From Bog-473 sp035947875 (GTDB taxonomy: Bacteria > Actinomycetota > Acidimicrobiia > Acidimicrobiales > RAAP-2): a stretch of DNA of 64,000 nucleotides. The stretch is taken from the NCBI GenBank assembly GCA_035947875.1, contig DASZJQ010000109.1:1-64000 (forward strand). The letters run 5' to 3'. A program made the position numbers and the translations under genes. The number at the start of each line of letters is the position of its first letter. The first letter of the stretch is position 1. Below the pieces are notes generated by a model, which saw nothing but the letters and a program-made list of their open reading frames with translations, did not search any database and was not told where the DNA came from. Below, piece after piece: positions 53,203 to 61,137 of this stretch.

Positions 53203-53234
53203 GCCGCAAGCCGCTCGCTCGCGTCTTGCGGCGT
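53203..53234 (-). terminator. Candidate terminator of the sigma/anti-sigma transcript
   Basis: CGCCGCAAG pairs with CTTGCGGCG across a 14-base loop, 35 bases after the anti-sigma stop on its strand. There is no T tract, as is usual for high-GC actinobacterial terminators. The preceding hairpin at 53164 may assist. Confidence 0.5.
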
Positions 53235-53268
53235 GAGGCAGTATGACGCAGACACCGCAGTATGGAGC

Positions 53269-53919
53269 TCAGGCGAAGGTGGCGGAACCCACGACGGCGC
53301 CGCTGGAGTTGAAGAGCTGCGCTCCCCGAAGTCGGCTGATGTCCACCCCGATGGTTTTGGTCATCTCACCTGACCCGCGGTGAAGCTCGATGGTGCCGGC
53401 CGCCACGACTGATCCGGTGTTCAACTGGAGCTTGCACTTGATCGTGCCACTCGACTCGGGTACGCCCACCTTCATGTACACCCACGATGGATGCCCGCCA
53501 TAGACGACGATCTGCCCCAACACACTGCCGCCGGCCGTCTCGAACGATGCGGTACGAATGACTGGCCCGCGGGGGACCGCCACAGCCGTTGTCACCGCCG
53601 CGTGATTGAAGCTGTCGGTGGCCACGACGGTCCCTCCGACCAGCGCCACGCTGGCGGCAATGCCGACCAGCGCGGCGCGGGCGCGGCGCACTTTGAGCGG
53701 CCGGACGTTCGATGCAGGGGTGGGAGTCGCCTGATCAGACAATTTTTGGTGCAAGTCGGACACGAACGCTTCGTCGGGGATGGCATCACCAGGACGAGCG
53801 GCGCGCAGTGCGATGGCCGTGCGGACCACTTCGGCGTCAGCTGGTTCGGCCTTGAAGGATCCAGGACGAAGGCCGGCGACCAGCGCATCAACGAAGGCGG
53901 AAAGCTTGCGGTCCGTCAT
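53269..53919 (-). CDS. Putative membrane-anchored anti-sigma factor
   Basis: The 216-residue protein has a soluble N-terminal helical region (RKLSAFVDALVAGLRPGSF), one hydrophobic helix at about residues 83-101 (AALVGIAASVALVGGTVVA) and an extracytoplasmic beta-rich domain. The layout and ATGA coupling to the ECF sigma gene suggest an anti-sigma factor. No zinc HxxxCxxC motif is seen, so it is not a ZAS-type. Role by context only. Confidence 0.65.
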   Translation of the reverse strand: MTDRKLSAFVDALVAGLRPGSFKAEPADAEVVRTAIALRAARPGDAIPDEAFVSDLHQKLSDQATPTPASNVRPLKVRRARAALVGIAASVALVGGTVVATDSFNHAAVTTAVAVPRGPVIRTASFETAGGSVLGQIVVYGGHPSWVYMKVGVPESSGTIKCKLQLNTGSVVAAGTIELHRGSGEMTKTIGVDISRLRGAQLFNSSGAVVGSATFA

Positions 53920-54509
53920 TGTCCGAACTCCGATCCGACCTTCGCTGCCATACGCAGAGCGCGATGCTGGAGGACCTTGGCGTTGCTCACGCTGACCCCC
54001 ATTTCCTGGGCCGCCTCCTTGATCGTGCAGGCCTCAAGGAATCGGAGCTCGAGGATGCGCCGGTAGCGATCCGGAAGAGTGTCCAAGATCTTGGCCGCTC
54101 GCTGAGGCGCATCGGTTGGATCTTTGAAACCGGACGGTTCGACGAGAGCATTGAGGTCGGATTCGGGGTCGATCGTGGTGATCGCCAGGCCCAAGGTGCG
54201 GCGCCAATGCGAGGCCAGAACGGTCTGGGCCGTGACCAGCAAGTACGACCGAACCTCACCCTTCGATGCCGTAAGTTGCAAAGGTCCAAGGGCCGTCCGA
54301 AAGACCTCCGACGTGAGGTCTTCGGCGTCGGGACGATTGCCTACCCGCGCGTACATCAAGCGGTAGAGGCGGTCGATGTTGTCGCGATACACCGACTCCC
54401 AGTCGGTGTATCCGTCGGTGTCAACCACCCGCAGGTAGGCGATATCGGCATCGCCCGATGCGGATCGTGAGCTGACGTTCGTTGGGCAGGACCGGAGAGC
54501 AGGAGACAT
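53916..54509 (-). CDS. ECF-type RNA polymerase sigma factor
   Basis: The 197-residue protein has sigma region 2 in ESVYRDNIDRLYRLMYARVGN and PDAEDLTSEVFRTAL, and region 4 in LPDRYRRILELRFLEACTIKEAAQEMGVSVSNAKVLQHRAL. Regions 1 and 3 are absent, as in ECF factors. ATG 54509 has AAGGTGA just upstream. A 20-bp motif at 54519-54538 abuts this start and recurs nearby, suggesting autoregulation. It is coupled to the putative anti-sigma gene. Confidence 0.87.
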   Translation of the reverse strand: MSPALRSCPTNVSSRSASGDADIAYLRVVDTDGYTDWESVYRDNIDRLYRLMYARVGNRPDAEDLTSEVFRTALGPLQLTASKGEVRSYLLVTAQTVLASHWRRTLGLAITTIDPESDLNALVEPSGFKDPTDAPQRAAKILDTLPDRYRRILELRFLEACTIKEAAQEMGVSVSNAKVLQHRALRMAAKVGSEFGQ

Positions 54510-54518
54510 CTCACCTTA

Positions 54519-54538
54519 AGATAGGTGGAGGGGTTACA
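54519..54538 (-). promoter_or_regulatory. Motif copy A next to the ECF sigma gene
   Basis: On the minus strand it reads TGTAACCCC-TCCAC-CTATCT, ending ten bases before the sigma ATG. It shares GTAACCC-N8-TATCT with copies at 54789 and 55056. The 15-bp offset between the halves is short for a standard -35/-10 pair, so it may be an operator or an unusual promoter. Confidence 0.5.
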
Positions 54539-54707
54539 GGGCTCCGATCACCGGGTTCGAGAGTGCGGTGGGTGCGCGGGCCGGGCAGGACGGTGGGCTG
54601 AGAGGCGTCACCTCGATTCCCCTGCATATTGCACCCGACCGGGCTGGAGGCGAGCTGCGGCCAAGTCGGAATGACGTCGCCTGCGCCCCCCACTGAACGG
54701 AGAGAGG

Positions 54708-54756
54708 GCACCGGCCCCTCGGCCTGAATGGGGAGTTGGGAACCGAGGGCCGGTGC
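54708..54756. repeat. Long imperfect hairpin in the sigma upstream region
   Basis: GCACCGGCCCCTCGG (54708-54722) pairs with CCGAGGGCCGGTGC (54743-54756) with one bulged base and a 20-base loop. It lies between motif copies A and B in the 717-bp gap 54510-55226, which contains no recognised gene. It could be a terminator or a structured RNA. Confidence 0.45.
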
Positions 54757-54788
54757 AGGAGCACTAGAGACCAAGGGTGCTCACATCG

Positions 54789-54808
54789 AGATAGCGCAGG
54801 GGGTTACA
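54789..54808 (-). promoter_or_regulatory. Motif copy B
   Basis: On the minus strand it reads TGTAACCCC-CTGCG-CTATCT, matching copy A at 15 or more of 20 positions with identical spacing. No gene starts directly downstream of it on that strand before the sigma gene. Confidence 0.5.
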
Positions 54809-55055
54809 ACCCCGGACCTTTGCCGCACCAAGAGTTGGTCGGCCGCCGACGGCGCGGGGCACCGCTCCGTCGATCGGGTGTGGCCCATGCGTTGAGTCAA
54901 TTGCGCGCGCAGTTTCAATCGGTTGGGATGACGAATCGGCTGGGCCGCGAGATCTGATCCGCCTCGACGCTTCCATCAGCGCGTCCGGTCTTTTCTCATG
55001 AGGGACGGCGATGGTGTGGCAGGCGAGTCGAGCTCTCATTCCCGTATTGGGTCGC

Positions 55056-55075
55056 CGTAACCCTCAGCGTTATCT
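55056..55075 (+). promoter_or_regulatory. Motif copy C upstream of the secreted-repeat gene
   Basis: On the plus strand it reads CGTAACCCTCAGCGTTATCT, 16 of 20 identical to copy B, and lies about 150 bases before the ATG at 55227. This links the secreted-repeat gene to the sigma locus. Confidence 0.5.
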
Positions 55076-55226
55076 AGCACCGACAAGAAGTTGCGATCGC
55101 CGCATCGTCCAGAACTTCTCCGTCATCGGACACGGCTGCTCTTGAGGAGCCACTGAAAGTTGGGTTTGAACCATCCAGGACGACATTCCGTCGTCACGAG
55201 TCACAAACGAGTAGGAGGAAACAATC

Positions 55227-55808
55227 ATGCGTCACCATCTCGGAGCCATCTTTGGCGGAGCGATCGCCCTCTCGGCCCTGTCGGCCCTCGGTGCAGGTGC
55301 CGGAGCAGCCACACCGGCCACACCCGCCTCGGCCCATGGGGGATCGACAATGAATCCGTCGAGGGTCGCCGCCGTGCAAAAGCCGGTCCGTGCTCAGGGC
55401 ATCGCCAAGTCGGCGACTCTGCACACTGCGACGGCAACCGTTGGCGGAAAGAGCGAATCGATCCTGGTCAATGTCAATGGTCTGCCCCTGTACTACTTCC
55501 GAGCGGATACGGCCAAGAAATCGTTAGTCGGCGGTGAACTGGCGCGACTCTGGCCGCCGTTGTTGTCGGCCAAGCCCACGGCCACCGGAATCCAGGGCGC
55601 GCTGACCGCTTTGAAGGAGCCCAACGGCCAGCAGGTCGCCTTTAACGGCCACTTTCTCTACACCTTCGTCGGCGACCTCCCGGGGCACGTCACTGGCCAG
55701 GGCGTGTCGAACTTCTTCGTGGCCACCCCGCGCCTCAAGACGATCAGCTCAGCCAAGACGACACCCACGCCCCCGGCGGCGACGTCGGGTGGCGGCTATG
55801 GGTATTGA
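55227..55808 (+). CDS. Exported protein with COG4315-type secreted repeats
   Basis: The 193-residue protein has a signal peptide (hydrophobic GGAIALSALSALGAGAGAA, cleavage near residue 30). Its mature part carries repeats of the Y-x4-D type found in PF03640: GLPLYYFRADT and HFLYTFVGDLPGHVTGQG. The tail is Pro/Gly-rich and ends GGGYGY. Members occur near ECF sigma genes, but their role is unknown. A GTAGGAGGAAACA ribosome site precedes ATG 55227. Confidence 0.82.
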   Translation: MRHHLGAIFGGAIALSALSALGAGAGAATPATPASAHGGSTMNPSRVAAVQKPVRAQGIAKSATLHTATATVGGKSESILVNVNGLPLYYFRADTAKKSLVGGELARLWPPLLSAKPTATGIQGALTALKEPNGQQVAFNGHFLYTFVGDLPGHVTGQGVSNFFVATPRLKTISSAKTTPTPPAATSGGGYGY

Positions 55809-56164
55809 GGTGGCTGCCTCCTCTACGGGGCGTTACGTGGAACGTGTCGAGCAATGATGGGTAACCGTTGTCGTGGACCGCTCATCGTGGCCCTCCCGAC
55901 AACGCAGCCTGACGCCTGTCGTCTCCTTGGGCCTGGATGGGCTGCGGGGGCCGGTGGCTGCAGCCAGCGGTCTGAGCCCGGCCGGTATCGACGGCCCAGC
56001 CGGCCGGCATGGCCAGGAGACCGGACCCCCGCGTGGCGGTCATGTCGACCGTGAGCAGCGGGGTTCAATGTAGACCCCGAGAGTCGCCCATCCGGACCCG
56101 GACCGAAGCGTTCGATGAGGTCCCCAACGGAGAGTCAGACAGCGACGACCGATCGACTGTCTTG
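55809..56164. other. Intergenic stretch before the LPG-synthase-like gene
   Basis: This 356-base stretch may partly encode an N-terminal extension of the next gene, whose frame is open from 56009. A GGTAACCG element occurs at 55860 without the second half of the sigma-locus motif. Nothing else is recognised. Confidence 0.4.
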
Positions 56165-57313
56165 ATGGCCCGGCAACTCACGGTGATCGCTGCGCCGAGG
56201 TCTGATTCGATTGCCTCGATCACCGACACAGCGCTTCCCGTCCCAGCCACACGGAGCTGTGGCGACGCCCAGGGCGCGGACCGTCGGCTGTTGCGAAGAG
56301 GCATTCGAAGCGGATTGACCGCCGTTACTGTGGCCGTGGTGGCGTTCTTCGTCGTCACCAAGCGAGCTGCTCTGACGTCATCCATCGGGCGGCTCGGCCA
56401 TCCCCATTGGTCATGGATCCCGGTTGCTCTCATGCTCGAGGCAGTCTCAATGGCCACCTTTGCCTCGATGCAGAGCCTGCTCCTCAAAGCAGGCGGGACG
56501 CGCATCGGCCGTCGGCCGATGATGGCCACCATCTACGCGGCGAACGCACTCGCGGTGTCGGTGCCCGTGGCCGGACCCGAATTGGGAACGGCTTTCACCT
56601 TCCGGCGCTTCACGAAACAAGGGGCCGACACGTCCCTGGCCAGTTGGGCTCTGCTGGTGGGTGGCCTCGTCTCGTCGGTCGGGGCGATCCTGGTCCTCGC
56701 GGTGGGCGGTGCACTCTCCGGCAACGTGCTCGTGGCGGGGTTGGCCATCTGCGCCGGCCTCGTGGTTGTGGCCGTCGGAGCCTCGCTACGCACCGCCGTC
56801 GGACGACCGAACCTCCCTCTTGGCCTGGAGCGACCAACGACCTGGATGGTTCAACGCATCGCACGTCTGCTTTTGCACCCGATCGACGATCCCAGCGAAG
56901 CGATCAGGAGGTGGCTGAAGGGTCTGGAATCGCTCCGCCTGTCTCCATCGGAGTGGAGCGAGGTCGGCGGACTGGGGATGACCAACTGGTTGGCCGACGC
57001 CGGAGTACTGGCGATCAGCCTCCTGGCCATCGGAGCGCCCGTGCCTTGGCGAACTCTGCTTCTCATCTACGGGTTGGCCACCGCGGTCGGGAGCCTGGGG
57101 ATCACTCCCGGCGGGATCGGGTTGGTCGAAGGGACCCTCTGCCTCGGTCTGGTGAGTACCGGCGTACCGACGCCGCTGGCGCTGGCCGCGGTGTTGCTCT
57201 ACCGACTCGTGAGTTTCTGGCTGGTCAGTGCGGTGGGCTGGCTGGTGCTCCTCTACCTTCGTCTCGCTCGAGTTGCCCGCCGCGAATCCGTCCAAGGAGG
57301 CGTCGCCCTATGA
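56165..57313 (+). CDS. LPG synthase TM-like (YbhN/flippase-like) membrane protein
   Basis: The 382-residue protein has about eight hydrophobic segments. It has the family blocks SVPVAGPELGTAFTFRRF and SLGITPGGIGLVEGTLCLGL, the latter diagnostic of the lysylphosphatidylglycerol synthase transmembrane family. The catalytic soluble domain is missing, so it is more like the flippase-like YbhN group. The start is uncertain: the frame is open from 56009 and ATG 56165 is a conservative choice. Its stop overlaps the FtsH ATG. Confidence 0.8.
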   Translation: MARQLTVIAAPRSDSIASITDTALPVPATRSCGDAQGADRRLLRRGIRSGLTAVTVAVVAFFVVTKRAALTSSIGRLGHPHWSWIPVALMLEAVSMATFASMQSLLLKAGGTRIGRRPMMATIYAANALAVSVPVAGPELGTAFTFRRFTKQGADTSLASWALLVGGLVSSVGAILVLAVGGALSGNVLVAGLAICAGLVVVAVGASLRTAVGRPNLPLGLERPTTWMVQRIARLLLHPIDDPSEAIRRWLKGLESLRLSPSEWSEVGGLGMTNWLADAGVLAISLLAIGAPVPWRTLLLIYGLATAVGSLGITPGGIGLVEGTLCLGLVSTGVPTPLALAAVLLYRLVSFWLVSAVGWLVLLYLRLARVARRESVQGGVAL

Positions 57314-59208
57314 GTATCTGGCCCAGCAATCGTACGAATGCACCGCCTCCGGGTACCTCGCCGGATAGCCGAGGAGGGACAGCACCCCCTCCGCCAATTG
57401 GCCGGCGGCGCTGGCTGCCGTTCGCCGGAGTGGCGGCGGGCCTCCTGCTCGTGCGCACGCTGGGCGCTCGCCGCGTCCCCACGCGGAGCTATGGGTATTC
57501 CACGTTCCTCTCCCAAGTACAGGCGAACCACGTCAAGACAGCCACCATTGACCCGGCCGGCGCGGTGGCCGGTACCCTGACCAACGGGACCGCCTACTCG
57601 AGTCAGATTCCGACCGCCCTCCAGGACCCGAAACTCCCGACCCTCCTCAAAACGCACCACGTGGCGATCACCGGCATCGGGTCGCAGACCAGCATCGGAG
57701 GGGTCATCGCTTCGTTCCTGCCTCTGCTGCTGTTGGTGGCCGTCGTCGTGTGGATCGGCCGTAAGGGGGCGCGACAAGCGAAGGGCGGGATCCTGGGCAT
57801 TGGAGCGTCGAAGGCCAAGGTCTACGACGAAGAGAGGCCTTCGACTCGATTCTCCGATGTCGCCGGCTACGAGGCGTCCAAGCGCGAGGTGACCGAAGTC
57901 GTCGACTTCTTGAAGCATCCCGACAAGTATGCCGGTGCCGGTGCGACCGGACCTCGAGGGGTGCTCATGGTTGGCCCTCCGGGGACGGGCAAGACGTTGT
58001 TGGCCCGGGCCGTGGCAGGCGAAGCCGAAGTACCATTCTTCGCGCTGACCGGTTCGAGTTTCGTAGAGCTCTTTGTCGGAGTCGGCGCCTCCCGAGTCCG
58101 CGAGGTCTTCGCCGAAGCTCGCAAGCGGGCGCCGTCGATCATCTTCATCGACGAGGTCGATGCCATCGGCCAACGACGCGGGGGCGCGGTCATCTCAAAC
58201 GACGAGCGAGAACAGACACTCAATCAGCTCCTGGCCGAGATGGATGGCTTCGATCCCACGTCGGGCGTCGTAGTCATCGCGGCCACCAATCGCCCGGAGA
58301 TTCTCGACCCAGCGCTCTTGCGCCCCGGACGCTTCGACCGCCAAGTGGAGATCCCCCTTCCCAACCAGACCGAGCGGACAGCGATCTTGACCACTCACGC
58401 TCGGAGCAAGCACCTGGCCCATGACGTCGATCTCAAGGCGGTGTCCCGGGGCACCCCGGGCTTCTCGGGAGCCGACCTTGCCAACCTCATCAACGAAGCA
58501 GCCATCGTCGCCGTGCGACACGGCCGTGACGTGATCGCCGCCATCGACCTCGACGAGGCACGGGATCGGATCCTGCTCGGTCCTCGCCAAGCGTCAAATG
58601 CTCTACTTCCCGGGGAGAAGCGAGCCGTCGCCATTCACGAGTCGGGCCACGCCCTGGTCGCGTTGTGCTCCGAACACGCAGATCCCGTGACCAAGGTCAC
58701 GATCTTGCCCGCCGGGCAGTCCCTCGGCGCCACCCAACAACTTCCGACGGATGAACGACACCTCTATTCCGAGAGCTACCTGAACGAGTCTCTGGCCGTG
58801 CGCCTCGGTGGCCGCGCCGCTGAGCTCCTCGTCCTCGGCGAGGCATCGACCGGGGCGGCCAACGACTTGGCCGGAGCCACTGAGCTAGCCACCAAGATGG
58901 TCCGGGACTGGGGGTTCTCGTCGCGGCTCGGTCCGATCGGCTTCGGATCGGGTGGACCGGCATATCTCGGTCACCAACTCGAGAACCGACCCTACGCCGA
59001 GGGAACTCAGCTGGTCATCGACGAGGAGGTGAGCCGGCTCGTCTCCGAAGCGGGAGAGCGGGCCGCCGCCATGCTGGCTGAGCGTCGAGCCTCCCTCGAT
59101 GCCGTCATCGACCTTCTCCTCGAAAAGGAGACGATCAGTGGCGAAGAATTGATGGATGTCGTCCGCGGGCCCGCGGGAAACGCTCGGACAGCGGTCGCGA
59201 TCGGCTGA
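57310..59208 (+). CDS. ftsH: FtsH-type membrane AAA+ zinc metalloprotease
   Basis: The 632-residue protein has transmembrane segments at about 35-50 and 132-150. Its AAA+ domain has Walker A GPPGTGKT at 222-229, Walker B IIFIDE at 277-282 and the second region of homology near RPGRFDRQ. The zinc motif HESGH lies at 443-447 and a third-ligand Asp in GAANDLAGATELATKM. The N-terminal 33 residues are Pro-rich. It degrades membrane and soluble proteins. The one-base-shifted ATGA overlap links it to the LPG-like protein; it is probably an accessory FtsH rather than the housekeeping copy. Confidence 0.9.
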   Translation: MSIWPSNRTNAPPPGTSPDSRGGTAPPPPIGRRRWLPFAGVAAGLLLVRTLGARRVPTRSYGYSTFLSQVQANHVKTATIDPAGAVAGTLTNGTAYSSQIPTALQDPKLPTLLKTHHVAITGIGSQTSIGGVIASFLPLLLLVAVVVWIGRKGARQAKGGILGIGASKAKVYDEERPSTRFSDVAGYEASKREVTEVVDFLKHPDKYAGAGATGPRGVLMVGPPGTGKTLLARAVAGEAEVPFFALTGSSFVELFVGVGASRVREVFAEARKRAPSIIFIDEVDAIGQRRGGAVISNDEREQTLNQLLAEMDGFDPTSGVVVIAATNRPEILDPALLRPGRFDRQVEIPLPNQTERTAILTTHARSKHLAHDVDLKAVSRGTPGFSGADLANLINEAAIVAVRHGRDVIAAIDLDEARDRILLGPRQASNALLPGEKRAVAIHESGHALVALCSEHADPVTKVTILPAGQSLGATQQLPTDERHLYSESYLNESLAVRLGGRAAELLVLGEASTGAANDLAGATELATKMVRDWGFSSRLGPIGFGSGGPAYLGHQLENRPYAEGTQLVIDEEVSRLVSEAGERAAAMLAERRASLDAVIDLLLEKETISGEELMDVVRGPAGNARTAVAIG

Positions 59209-59321
59209 ACAGATTGCGCCACCGCCGGTGTTCGCACCTGCTGGTGCGCGATCACCGACCCAGAAATTGCGTGCGACACGGAATGTCGAAGTTTGCGCGC
59301 CCTGCAGACGCGGGGGACCGG

Positions 59322-59341
59322 TGTAACTCTCCTCGATATGT
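59322..59341 (+). promoter_or_regulatory. Weaker copy of the sigma-locus motif
   Basis: TGTAACTCTCCTCGATATGT keeps TGTAAC and a TAT at the same offset as the copies near the sigma gene but diverges elsewhere. It lies about 70 bases before ATG 59413. It may be coincidental. Confidence 0.3.
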
Positions 59342-59412
59342 ACAACGGGCTTCGTCGAGTTGACGAACGTCGGAGACTGGCCCACTGGACAACCACGAAA
59401 GGACACATTCAG

Positions 59413-59994
59413 ATGTCGAGCTTCTCACTGCCCAGTCGGGGCGGAATCGGCGAGCAAACTTTTGCCCAGCCCTTGGATATAAAGGCGAACATGGCCGTGT
59501 TGCGTTCGACGGGCATCGTGGCGCTGATGGGCATCGTCGTGATTCACCTGGTGCAGGTGGTACCGACGATGCAGGCCATGCCGCTGCTCGGCGTGGCCTA
59601 CCTCTCGTTGATCGCCGGCGCGGTGGTCGTGGGCGCCCGCTTGGTCATCGGAGGCCGGTCCCAAACCCGGCTCTGGGCGCCGGTGGCCCTTCTCGGGATG
59701 GCGGCCATCGCGGGCTATGTGTTCACCCGACTGCTGAGTACCCCTCTCGACCACCAAGACGTTGCCAACTGGTCGTGCATGTTGGGTTTGGCCGCTCTCT
59801 TCGTCGAAGCCGCGCTGGTGGCGATGAGTCTCTACGCCATCTCGATGCGCCGGCACATTCGTCCGGCGCCGCTCCCCACCCGAAATGGATCTCACTCGCT
59901 CCAGACTCGTCCGCTCCACGTCGGGGCGTCCAACGGATCGGCCTTGGCAAATCGCGAGACCGCACCGGGTACAAACCTGAAGGGTGCCAGCTGA
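59413..59994 (+). CDS. Small polytopic membrane protein of unknown function
   Basis: The 193-residue protein has four hydrophobic helices (for example VLRSTGIVALMGIVVIHLVQVV and LGVAYLSLIAGAVVVGARLV) between a short N-terminal tail and a polar C-terminal tail rich in Ser/Asn. No family is recognised. AAAGGA precedes ATG 59413 by about 10 bases; a longer frame from 59293 lacks support. It follows ftsH by 204 bases. Confidence 0.7.
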   Translation: MSSFSLPSRGGIGEQTFAQPLDIKANMAVLRSTGIVALMGIVVIHLVQVVPTMQAMPLLGVAYLSLIAGAVVVGARLVIGGRSQTRLWAPVALLGMAAIAGYVFTRLLSTPLDHQDVANWSCMLGLAALFVEAALVAMSLYAISMRRHIRPAPLPTRNGSHSLQTRPLHVGASNGSALANRETAPGTNLKGAS

Positions 59995-60369
59995 GTGCCC
60001 GGCGGTACGCTCACCAAAACGATCGACCATTGGTTGTCGGGCGGCGCAAGAGGTCTCATCAGCGTTGCCGGTAGCGGAACCCTCCCGAGGAGATGAGCCG
60101 TGGTGCTGCGCGAAACGTCGCGCCGAACAGAGAGGCCCCGCTGATCGTGGCCACCAAGGAGGCGCGGACCACGGACGCCACCGGGTCCAGGGCGGCGACT
60201 CTGGGGGCGGCACGTCGCGGCGGAATCGTCGGCGCGCCTCGGTCAGCCGGACCGCCGGGTCGTCACCGCGTCTCGAACGTGGACGGGAAAGGACCGCCAA
60301 CCGCCCTTTCCGACGGGCTCGCGCGTCAGGGCGACCAACGCCACCGGGCGATGAACCAGACTGGGTGTG
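59995..60369. other. Intergenic stretch before the HAD gene
   Basis: No convincing gene, operator or RNA is visible. An open frame (60093-60557) runs antisense-register through the HAD gene and looks like a shadow. Confidence 0.45.
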
Positions 60370-61137
60370 ATGGCTCGGGCCGTGATCTTCGACTTCTACG
60401 GCACGCTGGCGCACTGGCAGGATCACGACGCCTCCAACTACGCCGCGGTCCTCTCGGCCCATGGATACGACCTGTCCGACGAGGTGGCCGAGGCGTACTT
60501 CGCCCGCTACGACGGGGTGGAGCACTTCGACCATTCAGTGGACGAGGCGAGATATGAGGATTGGGTGCGCCACCGACTGCGCCATCTCATCGGTGGCTGT
60601 GGGGTCCCCCCTGATGATCAGGATTCGATCATCGACGCGTTGCGTGCGTCGGACCAGGGACCGATGGTGGCCTACCCCGAAGCAGCGGCCACGTTGGCCT
60701 CCCTGCGGGAGGCAGGTTGGGCCATTGGCGTGTGCTCCAACTGGGGATGGGAACTCGATGCCTTTCTGATCCAAGTTGGCCTTTTCGACCTGGTGGATTC
60801 GGCCGTGACCTCGGCCCGGGCAGGGGCCCGCAAGCCTCATCCCTCCATCTACGCCCATGCCGTCAGCGCACTCGATGTGACCGCACACGAGACCGTCTTC
60901 GTGGGGGACAGCTGGGGACCCGATGTCGAGGGCCCCCACCACGCGGGTATGACCGCCGTGCATGTCTGGCGGCCCACCGAGCGATCCGGCTCGGTTCCCG
61001 ATCCGTTGTTGACGGGGATGCACCGCGTCGCCGATCTCTCCGAACTGGTGCCGTTGCTCAGTGCAGCGGACCGCCGATCGGCGGCCGCCCGTGGTCGGAG
61101 AGGCCTCGAGCCAACGTGGCCCGATCATTCGCCGTGA
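60370..61137 (+). CDS. HAD-superfamily hydrolase
   Basis: The 255-residue protein has HAD motif I as VIFDFYGTLAHW, with Tyr in place of the second Asp, as in L-2-haloacid dehalogenase-like members. Motif II is GVCSNWGWELD, motif III Lys is in AGARKPHPSIY and motif IV in VFVGDSWGPDVEG. The Tyr replacement does not favour a standard phosphatase. ATG 60370 follows GTG 60367, which adds one residue. Its 3' end overlaps the convergent ligase gene by 80 bases. Confidence 0.83.
   Translation: MARAVIFDFYGTLAHWQDHDASNYAAVLSAHGYDLSDEVAEAYFARYDGVEHFDHSVDEARYEDWVRHRLRHLIGGCGVPPDDQDSIIDALRASDQGPMVAYPEAAATLASLREAGWAIGVCSNWGWELDAFLIQVGLFDLVDSAVTSARAGARKPHPSIYAHAVSALDVTAHETVFVGDSWGPDVEGPHHAGMTAVHVWRPTERSGSVPDPLLTGMHRVADLSELVPLLSAADRRSAAARGRRGLEPTWPDHSP

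Larger units (their letters stand above)
52237..53268. other. Gene-poor interval with no recognised product
   Basis: About one kilobase has lower GC than its surroundings. Open frames on both strands (for example plus 52196-53092 and minus 52660-53016) give sequences with no recognisable domain and overlapping registers. The interval ends with three inverted repeats, listed separately. A decayed gene or a regulatory region is possible; I cannot identify either. Confidence 0.5.

Noticed and set aside
54764..55039. 91-codon minus-strand ORF containing motif copy B
   Set aside because: No family, no ribosome site, and it spans regulatory-looking repeats; the motif is better read as DNA signal.
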